A stretch of DNA of 64,000 nt from Lachnospiraceae bacterium (GTDB lineage: Bacteria > Bacillota > Clostridia > Lachnospirales > Lachnospiraceae). The position numbers were made by a program, and so were the translations under genes. Below the pieces are notes generated by a model that worked only from the letters and a program-made list of their open reading frames with translations, was not told where the DNA came from and made no database searches. Position 1 is the stretch's first letter, and each line of letters begins with the position of its first letter. The stretch lies in NCBI GenBank assembly GCA_902363825.1, contig CABJBK010000005.1:124001-188000 (forward strand), written 5' to 3'. Positions 24,711 to 33,839 of the stretch are shown piece after piece.

Positions 24711-25883
24711 ATGAAAAGAGTTTTTTTATTCGTTTTGGACAGTGTTGGAATCGGTGAAATGCCGGATGCGGCGTATTACGGAGATGAGGGAAGCAATACA
24801 CTTCTTGCCGCATCGAAAAGTCCGTATTTTTCCATGCCAAATATGAGAAAACTTGGATATTTTAATATAGACGGCGTAGAGATCGGAGAAAAAGAGGCAC
24901 ATCCGGCGGCATCGTTTGCGCGGATGATGGAGCTTTCCAAAGGAAAAGATACAACGACCGGTCACTGGGAGATCGCGGGCATCATTTCAAAGTCGCCGAT
25001 GCCAACGTATCCGGATGGATTTCCGGAGGAGATCATTGCGGAGTTTGAAAAAGAAACCGGACGGAAAGTGATCTGTAACAAACCGTATTCCGGAACAGAT
25101 GTGATCCGGGATTATGGGGAAGAACATATGAAAACAGGGGCACTGATCGTATATACGTCGGCGGATTCTGTTTTTCAGGTGGCGGCGCATGAGGAAGTGG
25201 TTCCGGTGGAAACCCTGTACCATTACTGTGAGATCGCAAGAAAGATTTTACATGGAAAACACGGAGTCGGCAGAGTCATTGCGAGACCGTTTGTCGGAAC
25301 ACCGGGAAACTTCACAAGAACTTCAAGAAGACATGATTTTTCACTGGTTCCGCCGCAGACTACGATGCTCGATCAGTTAAAGGACGCGGGATATGATGTG
25401 CTTGCGGTCGGAAAGATCAATGATATCTTTGCGGGAAAGGGGATCACGGATTTCATCCGCACGGACGGAAACGCGGACGGCATTGAGAAGACCATAAAAT
25501 GGATGGATCGTGATTTTAACGGACTTTGTTTTATCAATCTGGTGGACTATGATATGCTTTACGGACACCGGAATGATGTGGACGGCTATGCGAAAGCGCT
25601 GACTTATTTTGACGAGCAGCTGCCGCGCATCTTGGAAAAAATGCAGGATGAGGATATCCTTATGATCACAGCGGATCATGGCTGTGATCCGTCTACGCCG
25701 TCCACAGACCATTCGAGAGAATATGTGCCGCTCATCCTGTACGGAAAGCAGATTAAGGCGGGAATCAATTACGGAACCAGAAAAGGATTCGGTGATATCG
25801 GGGCGACCGTGCTTTCCTATTTTGGCATTCCATCAAAGATCGAGGGAACTTCCATTCTTGACAATACGGATACGGTATTATAA
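24711..25883 (+). CDS. deoB: phosphopentomutase
   Basis: A 390-residue alkaline-phosphatase-superfamily phosphopentomutase that interconverts (deoxy)ribose-1-phosphate and 5-phosphate. Metal and phospho-acceptor motifs are in place: [13 protein letters not shown] (first Asp), DTTTGHWEI (the active-site Thr) and [20 protein letters not shown]. The start is ATG 24711, with AGGAGG (24696-24701) 9 nt upstream; a longer frame from 24648 runs through the promoter. The enzyme uses the product of the purine nucleoside phosphorylase encoded at 12388. Confidence 0.96.
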   Translation: MKRVFLFVLDSVGIGEMPDAAYYGDEGSNTLLAASKSPYFSMPNMRKLGYFNIDGVEIGEKEAHPAASFARMMELSKGKDTTTGHWEIAGIISKSPMPTYPDGFPEEIIAEFEKETGRKVICNKPYSGTDVIRDYGEEHMKTGALIVYTSADSVFQVAAHEEVVPVETLYHYCEIARKILHGKHGVGRVIARPFVGTPGNFTRTSRRHDFSLVPPQTTMLDQLKDAGYDVLAVGKINDIFAGKGITDFIRTDGNADGIEKTIKWMDRDFNGLCFINLVDYDMLYGHRNDVDGYAKALTYFDEQLPRILEKMQDEDILMITADHGCDPSTPSTDHSREYVPLILYGKQIKAGINYGTRKGFGDIGATVLSYFGIPSKIEGTSILDNTDTVL

Positions 25884-25921
25884 ACTTAAGAAGTTTATGG
25901 AAAGAATGGGAGGATAATCCT

Positions 25922-27514
25922 TTGGCTGATTTGAGAAAAGAAATAGAAAAAAGAAGAACTTTTGCAATTATATCACACCCGGATGCCGGTAAAACGACAC
26001 TGACAGAGAAGTTTCTGCTCTACGGAGGAGCGATCAATCTTGCGGGTTCCGTAAAAGGAAAGGCAACTGCAAGACATGCGGTGTCTGACTGGATGGAGAT
26101 CGAAAAGCAAAGAGGTATTTCCGTTACCTCATCGGTACTGCAGTTTAACTACGGCGGATACTGCATCAATATCCTGGATACACCGGGACATCAGGATTTC
26201 TCGGAGGACACTTATCGTACGCTGATGGCGGCGGATTCCGCAGTCATGGTCATCGATGCATCCAAAGGTGTGGAGGCGCAGACAAGAAAGCTGTTCAAAG
26301 TCTGTGTCATGCGGCATATTCCGATCTTTACGTTCATCAACAAAATGGACCGTGATGCCAACGATACGTTTGATCTTTTAGACGAGATCGAAAAGGAGCT
26401 TGGGATCGCTACATGTCCGGTGAACTGGCCGATCGGTTCCGGTAAAAATTTTAAAGGTGTATACGACCGGAATACCAAAAAGGTTATGACTTTCTCAGAT
26501 ACCTTAAAGGGTACCAAAGAGGGACTTGAGAAAGAGATCGCGATCGATGATCCGGCGTTAGAGGCGGAGATCGGAACCGAGTATAAAGAACAGCTTCTGG
26601 AGGAAGTGGAACTCTTGGATGGGGCTTCCGCCGAATTTGATATGGACAAGGTATCAAAGGGAGAACTTTCTCCGGTGTTTTTTGGCTCCGCACTTACAAA
26701 TTTTGGTGTGGAAACTTTTTTAAAGCACTTTTTGCAGATGACGTATTCTCCACTGCCGCGTAAGGCGGATATCGGGGAGATCGATCCGTTCTCGGAGGAT
26801 TTTTCGGCATTTGTATTTAAAATTCAGGCGAACATGAATAAGAATCACAGAGACAGGGTAGCCTTTATGCGTATCTGTTCCGGAAAATTTACGGCAGGCA
26901 TGGAAGTAAAACATATCCAGGGTGGAAAGACGATCAAGCTTTCCCAGCCGCAGCAGCTGATGGCAGATGAGCGAAAGATCATTGAAGAGGCATATGCCGG
27001 TGATATCATTGGTGTGTTTGATCCGGGTATTTTTTCAATCGGAGATACACTGACCACCGCAAAGGAAAAATTTGCGTTTGAGGGGATCCCAACGTTTGCG
27101 CCGGAGCATTTTGCAAGGGTGCGTCTGGTAGATTCCATGAAGCGTAAGCAGTTCGTAAAAGGTGTGACCCAGATCGCGCAGGAAGGTGCAATCCAGATCT
27201 TTCAGGAATATAAGGGCGGTATGGAAGAGATCATCGTCGGCGTGGTAGGTGTACTGCAGTTTGACGTTTTGAAATTCCGTCTGGAGAGTGAGTACAATGT
27301 TGAGATCCGTCTGGAAAATCTGCCGTATGAGCATATCCGGTGGATCAAAAACAGCGATATCGATATGGATCGCCTGACCGGAACATCCGATATGAAAAAG
27401 ATCATGGATATGAAAGGCAATCCGCTGTTACTGTTTGTAAACGCATGGAGTGTCGGCATGACACTGGACAGAAACGAAGGACTTGAACTGTCTGAATTCG
27501 GAACAGCGCAGTAG
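25922..27514 (+). CDS. prfC: peptide chain release factor 3
   Basis: A 530-residue translational GTPase starting at TTG with GGGAGGAT upstream. G motifs: ISHPDAGKTTLTEK (P-loop), the DTPGHQDFSEDT G3 motif and FINKMDRDA (G4). Length and the RF3-specific switch region AVSDWMEIEKQRGISVTSSV distinguish it from EF-G. RF3 frees RF1/RF2 from the ribosome after termination. It follows deoB after 38 nt with no visible terminator, so it is probably co-transcribed with deoB. Confidence 0.96.
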   Translation: MADLRKEIEKRRTFAIISHPDAGKTTLTEKFLLYGGAINLAGSVKGKATARHAVSDWMEIEKQRGISVTSSVLQFNYGGYCINILDTPGHQDFSEDTYRTLMAADSAVMVIDASKGVEAQTRKLFKVCVMRHIPIFTFINKMDRDANDTFDLLDEIEKELGIATCPVNWPIGSGKNFKGVYDRNTKKVMTFSDTLKGTKEGLEKEIAIDDPALEAEIGTEYKEQLLEEVELLDGASAEFDMDKVSKGELSPVFFGSALTNFGVETFLKHFLQMTYSPLPRKADIGEIDPFSEDFSAFVFKIQANMNKNHRDRVAFMRICSGKFTAGMEVKHIQGGKTIKLSQPQQLMADERKIIEEAYAGDIIGVFDPGIFSIGDTLTTAKEKFAFEGIPTFAPEHFARVRLVDSMKRKQFVKGVTQIAQEGAIQIFQEYKGGMEEIIVGVVGVLQFDVLKFRLESEYNVEIRLENLPYEHIRWIKNSDIDMDRLTGTSDMKKIMDMKGNPLLLFVNAWSVGMTLDRNEGLELSEFGTAQ

Positions 27515-27535
27515 AAGATCAAAGGAGGAAAAAAT

Positions 27536-27847
27536 ATGGCAGTTGTAACGATCACAAACGACAATTTTGAAAAAGAAGTACTGGCGTGTGACATCCCGGT
27601 TTTGCTTGACTTCTGGGCAGAATGGTGCGGACCGTGCAAGATGATGTCACCGGTTGTGGATGAACTGGCGGACGAACTCGAAGGCAGAGTAAAGGTCGGC
27701 AAGGTAAATGTGGATGAAGAAGCGGCACTGGCATTAAAATACCAGATTATGAGCATCCCGACGTTAGTTGTAATGAAAAACGGTGTTTTTCAGAATAAAG
27801 CGATCGGTGTACAGACCAAAGAAGAGGTTCTGGAACTTTTGAAATAA
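27536..27847 (+). CDS. trxA: thioredoxin
   Basis: A 103-residue thioredoxin with the redox motif WCGPC (C31, C34) in VLLDFWAEWCGPCKMM, and the cis-proline loop SIPTL. It reduces cytoplasmic disulfides. The gene follows prfC after 21 nt with AAAGGAGG upstream and ends in a terminator at 27882. Confidence 0.96.
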   Translation: MAVVTITNDNFEKEVLACDIPVLLDFWAEWCGPCKMMSPVVDELADELEGRVKVGKVNVDEEAALALKYQIMSIPTLVVMKNGVFQNKAIGVQTKEEVLELLK

Positions 27848-27850
27848 GGC

Positions 27851-27880
27851 TTGACGAAAACAGAGCATGGAATTTATAAT
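27851..27880 (+). promoter_or_regulatory. promoter-like element abutting the trxA terminator
   Basis: TTGACG (27851-27856) and TATAAT (27875-27880), spacer 18. The start would be near 27887, inside the 5' arm of the trxA terminator. It could be an upstream promoter for recA or produce a very short RNA. Confidence 0.5.
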
Positions 27881-27881
27881 G

Positions 27882-27915
27882 AGAACAGTTGAAAATCTTC
27901 AACTGTTCTTTTTTT
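27882..27915 (+). terminator. trxA terminator
   Basis: AGAACAGTTGAA-AATC-TTCAACTGTTCT is a perfect 12-bp stem followed by seven T. Confidence 0.93.
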
Positions 27916-27946
27916 CTTATAGATGAATTCCCAATCCGGATAAAAA

Positions 27947-27960
27947 CGAACATATTTTCG
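27947..27960 (+). promoter_or_regulatory. upstream LexA (SOS) box, imperfect
   Basis: CGAACATATTTTCG differs at one position from CGAAC-N4-GTTCG. It lies 10 bp upstream of the recA -35 element and mirrors the perfect box downstream of the promoter. Confidence 0.5.
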
Positions 27961-27970
27961 AAAAAAGTAG

Positions 27971-27999
27971 TTGACTTTTAAACGAAGACAGTATATGAT
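27971..27999 (+). promoter_or_regulatory. sigma-A promoter of recA
   Basis: TTGACT (27971-27976), 17 bp, TATGAT (27994-27999). Transcription would start near 28006, just before the LexA box at 28013. Confidence 0.85.
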
Positions 28000-28012
28000 A
28001 ATAACAGCGTAG

Positions 28013-28026
28013 CGAACATAGGTTCG
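28013..28026 (+). promoter_or_regulatory. LexA (SOS) box of recA
   Basis: CGAACATAGGTTCG is a perfect dyad matching the Gram-positive LexA/DinR consensus CGAAC-N4-GTTCG. It is centred about 14 nt after the predicted start, where a repressor blocks elongation or open-complex formation. Confidence 0.9.
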
Positions 28027-28045
28027 CGTGAGAAGGAGAATAAAA

Positions 28046-29131
28046 ATGGCAAAGGAAGATAAATTAAAGGCATTGGATGCCGCAATTTCACAGATCGAGA
28101 AGCAGTATGGCAAGGGCTCTATCATGAAGCTTGGAGATCCGAGTACCAGTATGAATGTGGAGACTGTCCCGACCGGAGCGCTCAGTCTGGATATCGCGCT
28201 TGGCCTCGGAGGACTTCCAAAGGGAAGGATCATTGAGGTTTACGGACCGGAGTCCAGTGGTAAGACGACCGTGGCACTGCATGTAGTGGCGGAGGTACAG
28301 AAACGTGGCGGTATTGCCGGATTTATTGACGCAGAGCATGCGCTCGATCCGGTTTATGCAAGAAATATAGGCGTGGATATCGATAACCTTTACATATCAC
28401 AGCCGGATAACGGTGAGCAGGCACTTGAGATCACAGAGACCATGGTGCGTTCCGGAGCGGTGGACATTGTGATCGTTGACTCTGTGGCGGCATTGGTTCC
28501 GAAGGCGGAGATTGACGGTGACATGGGAGATTCACATGTCGGACTTCAGGCGCGTCTGATGTCCCAGGCACTCCGTAAGCTGACAGCAGCAATCAGCCGT
28601 TCGAACTGTATCGTTATCTTTATCAACCAGCTGCGTGAAAAAGTGGGCGTGATGTTTGGAAATCCGGAGACAACAACCGGTGGACGTGCGTTGAAATTCT
28701 ACTCATCCGTGCGTCTGGATGTGCGCCGTATCGAAGCGTTAAAACAGGCGGGAGAGGTAGTCGGAAACCGGACCAGGATCAAGGTTGTAAAGAATAAGGT
28801 GGCACCGCCATTTAGGGAAGCGGAATTTGATATCATGTTCGGGCAGGGAATCTCAAGAGAGGGAGATGCGTTAGACCTTGCGTCAGACCTTGGAATTGTA
28901 AATAAGTCCGGAGCTTGGTATGCGTATAACGGTGAGAAGATCGGACAGGGACGTGAAAACGCAAAGCAGTTTTTGAAAGACAGACCGGAGGTCTTCGCGG
29001 AGATTGAGGCACAGGTGCGGGCGCATTACGGACTTGGAGCGGACGGCATGGATGACGGTACTGCTGACGCAGAGCAGCCGAAGTCTGCGGATAAGAAGGA
29101 GAAAGAAACCAAAGCAGAGAAGGAAGCATAG
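28046..29131 (+). CDS. recA: recombinase A
   Basis: A 361-residue RecA. Walker A is GPESSGKT (67-74) and Walker B lies in [12 protein letters not shown]. The DNA-binding loop L2 region ([18 protein letters not shown]) is intact, and the acidic/charged C-tail ends in [13 protein letters not shown]. It catalyses strand exchange and promotes LexA self-cleavage. ATG 28046 has AAGGAG 6 nt upstream; a longer frame from 28028 starts next to the LexA box and is not credible. A LexA box is directly upstream, and recX follows 3 nt after the stop. Confidence 0.97.
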   Translation: MAKEDKLKALDAAISQIEKQYGKGSIMKLGDPSTSMNVETVPTGALSLDIALGLGGLPKGRIIEVYGPESSGKTTVALHVVAEVQKRGGIAGFIDAEHALDPVYARNIGVDIDNLYISQPDNGEQALEITETMVRSGAVDIVIVDSVAALVPKAEIDGDMGDSHVGLQARLMSQALRKLTAAISRSNCIVIFINQLREKVGVMFGNPETTTGGRALKFYSSVRLDVRRIEALKQAGEVVGNRTRIKVVKNKVAPPFREAEFDIMFGQGISREGDALDLASDLGIVNKSGAWYAYNGEKIGQGRENAKQFLKDRPEVFAEIEAQVRAHYGLGADGMDDGTADAEQPKSADKKEKETKAEKEA

Positions 29132-29134
29132 TGC

Positions 29135-29746
29135 ATGCTGGTACAGGAGCTGAAAGATCTTCCGGCAAAAAAAGTACGGGTTGTGTTTGAAGATGCAGAG
29201 GATCTCGTGCTGTATCGCGGTGAGATAAGAAAATACCGGATAGAAGAGGGCGAGGATCTGCCGGAAGAAGAGTACCATGAGATCTTCTATCAGGTGATCG
29301 GAAAACGTGCGAAGAAACGCGCAATGCATCTGCTGGAAAAGATGGACCGGACAGAAAGCAATCTGAGGGAAAAACTGCGGATGAACGGATATCCACAGGA
29401 GCTTGTCGATGAAGCGGTAGACTATGTAAAACGTTATCACTACATTGACGATCGCAGGTACGCGGAGAATTATGTGCGTTTCCATCAGGGACAAAAAAGC
29501 GCGGCGCGTCTGAAAATGGATCTGATGAGAAAAGGCGTTTCCAAAGATCTGATCGAGCAGGCACTTTCGCAGGAATATCAGTCCGATGAAAGAAAAATGA
29601 TCGAACAGATCTTACAGAAAAAAGGATATTTTTCCGGTGAGAAGCTGCCTGCGGAACAACGGAGAATGTATGGGTATCTGCTTCGACGGGGATATAAGAG
29701 CAGTGACATTTTACATGTAATGAAATGCGACGACTACTTGACATAA
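29135..29746 (+). CDS. recX: regulatory protein RecX
   Basis: A 203-residue RecX-family protein. Helical repeats typical of the family are visible: KMDRTESNLREKLRMNGYPQ, DDRRYAENYVRFHQGQKS and LMRKGVSKDLIEQAL. RecX binds RecA filaments and limits their activity. It is placed 3 nt after recA, so it shares the SOS promoter. There is no strong Shine-Dalgarno of its own, and translation is probably coupled. Its C-terminus overlaps the rny promoter. Confidence 0.92.
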   Translation: MLVQELKDLPAKKVRVVFEDAEDLVLYRGEIRKYRIEEGEDLPEEEYHEIFYQVIGKRAKKRAMHLLEKMDRTESNLREKLRMNGYPQELVDEAVDYVKRYHYIDDRRYAENYVRFHQGQKSAARLKMDLMRKGVSKDLIEQALSQEYQSDERKMIEQILQKKGYFSGEKLPAEQRRMYGYLLRRGYKSSDILHVMKCDDYLT

Positions 29747-29764
29747 CTTGTGATTAAGTATAAA
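29738..29764 (+). promoter_or_regulatory. candidate promoter of rny
   Basis: TTGACA (29738-29743) and TATAAA (29759-29764), spacer 15 (short), beginning within the recX stop region. Confidence 0.5.
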
Positions 29765-29844
29765 ATTTATATGTTGTTATTTATGACAGATCGAAAGAAA
29801 TTTTGTTATATGGACAATGAAAACTTAATAAAGGAGGTGCGCCT

Positions 29845-31392
29845 GTGCCACAAGTAATTATTGCTGTAATAGTCACGTTAGTTGTTGCTATTCCTATTAC
29901 TTACTTTGTTGCCACTTCTTATTTCAAGAAGGCTTCCGAGGCTAAGATCGGAAACGCGGAAGACAAAGCGAGAGAAATAATAGATGAAGCAGTAAAAACC
30001 GCAGAGACGAAAAAGAGGGAATCTTTACTTGAAGTCAAGGAAGAATCAATCCGTGCGAAGAACGATCTCGATAAGGAAATCAAAGAGAGAAGATCCGAGA
30101 TCCAGCGTAATGAACGCCGCGTAGAACAGAAAGAATCTAACCTGGACAGAAAGTTAGAAGCGATCGAGAAGCGCGAAGCGGGTTTTGCAGCGAAAGAAGA
30201 AGAAATTAACAGACAAAAAGCAGAAGTTGCGAAGCTCCATGAGGAGCGGGTGCGGGAACTTGAAAGAATCTCCGGTCTTACCTCCGAACAGGCAAAAGAA
30301 TACCTTTTAAAAACTGTTGAAGAAGATGTGAAACTTGATACCGCGAAAATGATCAAGGAAATGGAAAGTCAGGCAAAAGAAGAGGCTGGCAAGAAAGCGA
30401 AGGAGTATGTAGTCACAGCAATTCAGAAATGTGCGGCAGATCATGTAGCTGAGACGACGATTTCGGTAGTACAGCTTCCAAATGACGAGATGAAGGGAAG
30501 AATCATTGGTAGAGAAGGACGAAATATCCGTACACTGGAGACACTTACGGGTGTGGATCTGATCATTGATGATACACCGGAAGCAGTTATCTTGTCCGGA
30601 TTTGATCCAATCCGCAGAGAAGTGGCGCGTATCGCACTGGAAAAACTGATCGTAGATGGCAGAATCCATCCGGCAAGAATCGAAGAAATGGTCGAGAAGG
30701 CTCAGAAAGAAGTCGAGACTATGATTCGTGAAGAAGGTGAAGCGGCGACCCTGGAGGTTGGCGTTCACGGAATTCATCCGGAACTGGTTCGCCTGCTTGG
30801 AAGAATGAAATTCAGAACAAGTTATGGTCAGAATGCATTAAAGCATTCGATTGAAGTGGCGCAGCTTTCCGGACTGCTGGCAGCCGAGGTAGGTGTAGAT
30901 GTAAGAACTGCGAAGCGTGCAGGTCTTTTACACGATATTGGTAAGTCAGTGGATCACGAAATGGAAGGCTCACATATTCAGATTGGTGTGGATTTATGTA
31001 GAAAATACAAAGAATCCCCAATTATCATCAATGCTGTAGAAGCGCATCATGGCGATGTGGAACCGGAGTCTCTGATCGCATGTCTTGTACAGGCGGCTGA
31101 TACGATCAGTGCAGCCCGTCCGGGAGCAAGAAGAGAGACACTGGAAACATATTCCAACCGATTAAAACAGTTAGAAGACATTACAAATGGCTTCAAAGGG
31201 GTAGAAAAATCTTTTGCAATTCAGGCAGGTAGAGAGATTCGTGTTATGGTAGTTCCTGAGCAGATCAATGATGCCGATATGGTATTGCTGGCACGCGATA
31301 TTTCAAAGCAGATTGAGGCTGAACTGGAGTATCCGGGACAGATCAAGGTCAGCGTTATCCGCGAGTCACGTGTTGTTGATTATGCAAAATAA
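29845..31392 (+). CDS. rny: ribonuclease Y
   Basis: A 515-residue RNase Y starting at GTG with AAAGGAGGTG upstream. Domains in order: N-terminal membrane anchor (residues 3-25), a long charged coiled coil (about 30-180), a KH domain ([20 protein letters not shown]) and an HD phosphodiesterase domain ([28 protein letters not shown]). It is the main membrane-bound endoribonuclease starting mRNA decay in Firmicutes lacking RNase E. A strong terminator follows. Confidence 0.97.
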   Translation: MPQVIIAVIVTLVVAIPITYFVATSYFKKASEAKIGNAEDKAREIIDEAVKTAETKKRESLLEVKEESIRAKNDLDKEIKERRSEIQRNERRVEQKESNLDRKLEAIEKREAGFAAKEEEINRQKAEVAKLHEERVRELERISGLTSEQAKEYLLKTVEEDVKLDTAKMIKEMESQAKEEAGKKAKEYVVTAIQKCAADHVAETTISVVQLPNDEMKGRIIGREGRNIRTLETLTGVDLIIDDTPEAVILSGFDPIRREVARIALEKLIVDGRIHPARIEEMVEKAQKEVETMIREEGEAATLEVGVHGIHPELVRLLGRMKFRTSYGQNALKHSIEVAQLSGLLAAEVGVDVRTAKRAGLLHDIGKSVDHEMEGSHIQIGVDLCRKYKESPIIINAVEAHHGDVEPESLIACLVQAADTISAARPGARRETLETYSNRLKQLEDITNGFKGVEKSFAIQAGREIRVMVVPEQINDADMVLLARDISKQIEAELEYPGQIKVSVIRESRVVDYAK

Positions 31393-31410
31393 TTTTGAAA
31401 CAGAAAATAA

Positions 31411-31446
31411 AAAACCACTATATTGTAAAATATGGTGGTTTTTTTG
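31411..31446 (+). terminator. rny terminator
   Basis: AAAACCACTATATT-GTAA-AATATGGTGGTTTT with a T-run; one G-U pair in a 14-bp stem. Confidence 0.9.
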
Positions 31447-31469
31447 TAATAAGCGATAAGGAGGATAAA

Positions 31470-32027
31470 ATGAAACATCATATCAAACGATTAAAGAGAG
31501 AACTGGTGTATCAGGGCTCAATACTGGACATTTACGCAGACTATATGCAGCTGCCGGATGGAAAAACGGCGAAGTGGGATTTTGTGTCTCACAGAAAGGG
31601 AGCGGCGGCAGTGGTAGCGGTTGCGGAGAATGGGAATCTGTTACTGGTTCGTCAGTACCGTTCAGCGCTGGATCGTGAGACGCTGGAGATCCCGGCCGGA
31701 TCAAGAGATTCCGTGACAGAAGATACGATGGTCTGCGCAACACGGGAACTGGAAGAAGAAACCGGATGGAAAAGTGAACATGTCGAAAAGCTGTTACAGT
31801 TAAAAACGACCGTTGCGTTTTGCAATGAATTTATTGATGTATACCTTGCAACAGATCTGACACTGGGTGTCCAGAAGCTGGATGAGGGAGAAGAGATCGA
31901 GATCGTGTCCATGCCACTTGATGAAGCGGTACAAAAGATTTACTGCGGCGAAATACAGGATGCCAAGACGGTGGCTGGAATTTTGGCATATCAGAGCAAA
32001 CTGCTTACCGGCAGGATTCATAAATAG
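31470..32027 (+). CDS. Nudix hydrolase, ADP-ribose pyrophosphatase type
   Basis: A 185-residue Nudix protein. The Nudix box is recognisable: GSRDSVTEDTMVCATRELEE followed by ETGW, slightly longer than usual between the Gly and the REL-EE core. LLLVRQYRSALDRETLEIPAG is the block upstream of the box in ADP-ribose pyrophosphatases. It would hydrolyse ADP-ribose or a similar nucleotide sugar. ATG 31470 has AAGGAGGAT upstream; a longer frame from 31395 passes through the rny terminator and is rejected. The SpoIIM-like gene follows within 60 nt. Confidence 0.88.
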   Translation: MKHHIKRLKRELVYQGSILDIYADYMQLPDGKTAKWDFVSHRKGAAAVVAVAENGNLLLVRQYRSALDRETLEIPAGSRDSVTEDTMVCATRELEEETGWKSEHVEKLLQLKTTVAFCNEFIDVYLATDLTLGVQKLDEGEEIEIVSMPLDEAVQKIYCGEIQDAKTVAGILAYQSKLLTGRIHK

Positions 32028-32085
32028 GACAAAGAAGGCATACGTTAAAGAGAGAAAACAAAGAAAGTATGTGGCCGTTATAAAG

Positions 32086-32658
32086 ATGACGATGGCAAGG
32101 AAGGCGGAATGTGTATATCTGATCTCGTTTCTAGCGGGTATCGTTCTTGCAAATACACTCGGCGTTGAAGAATTAAGACACTATGGGATCTTAAATGAAT
32201 ACTTTGTGAAACAGCTGTTGTACGCATCGATCAATTATGATGATCTGCTTTTTTATGTAGCCGAAAACCGGGGGGCTGTTTTTTTTCTGCTTTTTCTGCT
32301 CGGGATCACAAGAATCGGTATCCCAACCCATTTTGTATATCTGGCGTGGAATGGATTTTCATTCGGAGTTGCGATGGTGTCTGTGATCGTCAATTTCGGG
32401 ATTCGCGGGATACCGGTGTTGTGTGCGCTGCTGTTTCCACATTACCTGTTTTACATTCCGCTTTATCTGATCATATTCGGACTTAGCTGTTATCTTGGAA
32501 AAAGAGAGATGAAAAGACAGAGCGCGTCCGGTGGACTTCCTGAAAAAGTTTTATTTCTGGGCGGTATAGTGATGACTTTGGGACTCTTTTTTATCGGCAT
32601 AATGACGGAAAGTTATGTAAATCCGCGCATCATGAAGAAACTGGTAAAAATTCTCTGA
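32086..32658 (+). CDS. spoIIM: stage II sporulation protein M-like membrane protein
   Basis: About 190 residues with several hydrophobic segments and the SpoIIM/DUF95 pattern: an N-terminal helix LISFLAGIVLAN, a central FLLLFLLGITRIGIP-like region, GFSFGVAMVSVIVNFGIRG, FPHYLFYIPLYLIIFG and a C-terminal GGIVMTLGLFFIGIMTESYV. SpoIIM is part of the DMP machinery that drives membrane migration during engulfment. The start is unclear: ATG 32086 lacks a good Shine-Dalgarno, and GTG 32071 is an alternative. Size is near B. subtilis SpoIIM (214). It is probably transcribed with the Nudix gene. Confidence 0.75.
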   Translation: MTMARKAECVYLISFLAGIVLANTLGVEELRHYGILNEYFVKQLLYASINYDDLLFYVAENRGAVFFLLFLLGITRIGIPTHFVYLAWNGFSFGVAMVSVIVNFGIRGIPVLCALLFPHYLFYIPLYLIIFGLSCYLGKREMKRQSASGGLPEKVLFLGGIVMTLGLFFIGIMTESYVNPRIMKKLVKIL

Positions 32659-32759
32659 AAAAATAAAAAAAAATTTACCAGATGTGGTGCGAAAAAAATC
32701 CGGGTTTGCGATATGTAGTAGTTTTATGTAAATCAAAAAATTCTGTTTAAAATTGCTAT

Positions 32760-32787
32760 TTGCATTTTTATACTGATATATTATAAT
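32760..32787 (+). promoter_or_regulatory. sigma-A promoter of xerD
   Basis: TTGCAT (32760-32765), 16 bp, TATAAT (32782-32787). A weak 5-bp hairpin (GTACC/GGTAC) with ATTTTTT follows at 32794-32819, right at the predicted start. Confidence 0.7.
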
Positions 32788-32848
32788 AGGATGGTACCTC
32801 TTTTTCGGGTACATTTTTTACATTACAGGCGGAAGGGTTAAGACGTAT

Positions 32849-33733
32849 ATGACACAGGAAATTGAAAATTTTATTATGTATATGCATGAGGAGAGACATA
32901 CCTCCGAAAATACAGAACTCTCGTATGAGAGAGATTTGAAAAAACTGTGTCAGTTCCTGGCAGAGCAGGATATGGAAGATGTCGAACAGATCAGTGAGAC
33001 GATGTTAAATTCTTATATTTTATATTTGGAAAAGATCGGGCGCAAGGCGTCCACGATCTCAAGAAGCATCGCATCCATGAAAGCATTCTTTCATTATCTG
33101 GCAAGAGAGGAACGGATCGAACATGATCCGTCAGAGAACTTAAAGGCGCCTAAAATAGAAAAAAAACTGCCTGAGATCCTTACGGTCGAGGAGACAGAAC
33201 GCCTGTTGGAACAGCCGTCGGGAACGTCGCCCAAGGAATTGCGCGACCGCGCGATGTTAGAGCTTTTGTACGCAACTGGGATCCGGGTTTCAGAACTGAT
33301 CCATTTAAAAATATCAGAGATCAATCTGAATCTTGAATTTGTAACATGCAAAGACGCGCATAAAGAGCGTGTGGTACCGTTTGGTGATAAGGCAAGGGAA
33401 GCGGTTTTGGCATATCTGGAAAATGGAAGACCGTTTCTGGTGGATGATGACGCCTGTGAGCTTTTGTTTACAAACTGCTCCGGTAAGGCGATGAGCCGTC
33501 AGGGCTTCTGGAAGCTGATCAAACATTATGGAGCAATGGCAGGAATCGAAGCGGACATTACACCGCATACGTTGCGTCATTCTTTTGCGGCGCATCTGGT
33601 TTCAAATGGAGCGGATTTACATTCGGTGCAGGAAATGCTCGGGCATTCGGATATTGCGACAACGCAGGTATACAATGCGCTCAATCAGGGCAGAGTGCGT
33701 GAGGTTTATAAAAAAGCGCATCCCAGAGGATAA
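32849..33733 (+). CDS. xerD: site-specific tyrosine recombinase XerD
   Basis: A 294-residue tyrosine recombinase of XerC/XerD size. Catalytic residues: R146 (ATGIRVSEL), K172 (HKERVVPFG), H240 and R243 (PHTLRHSFAAHL), H266 (LGHSDIATT) and nucleophile Y275. The N-terminal SAM-like core-binding domain spans about residues 1-95. It would resolve chromosome dimers at dif. No dif-like site was seen here and there are no cargo genes, so it is the housekeeping enzyme rather than an integrase. A bidirectional terminator separates it from aroF. Confidence 0.92.
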   Translation: MTQEIENFIMYMHEERHTSENTELSYERDLKKLCQFLAEQDMEDVEQISETMLNSYILYLEKIGRKASTISRSIASMKAFFHYLAREERIEHDPSENLKAPKIEKKLPEILTVEETERLLEQPSGTSPKELRDRAMLELLYATGIRVSELIHLKISEINLNLEFVTCKDAHKERVVPFGDKAREAVLAYLENGRPFLVDDDACELLFTNCSGKAMSRQGFWKLIKHYGAMAGIEADITPHTLRHSFAAHLVSNGADLHSVQEMLGHSDIATTQVYNALNQGRVREVYKKAHPRG

Positions 33734-33764
33734 AGTGATAAAGAAATAAAAAGAGAAATAATAA

Positions 33765-33808
33765 AAAAGAATACCGGAAAGCCGTTTGACTTTCCGGTAT
33801 TCTTTTTT
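33765..33808. terminator. bidirectional terminator between xerD and aroF
   Basis: AAAAGAATACCGGAAAG and CTTTCCGGTATTCTTTT form a 17-bp perfect stem with an A-rich left flank and T-rich right flank, so it serves the two convergent genes. Confidence 0.93.
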
Positions 33809-33839
33809 GTAATGACGACCGCTGATCAGATGTGTTGGC

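Noticed and set aside
32849..33733. Phage or element integrase
   Set aside because: Size and motifs fit XerD; there is no att site, excisionase or cargo next to it.
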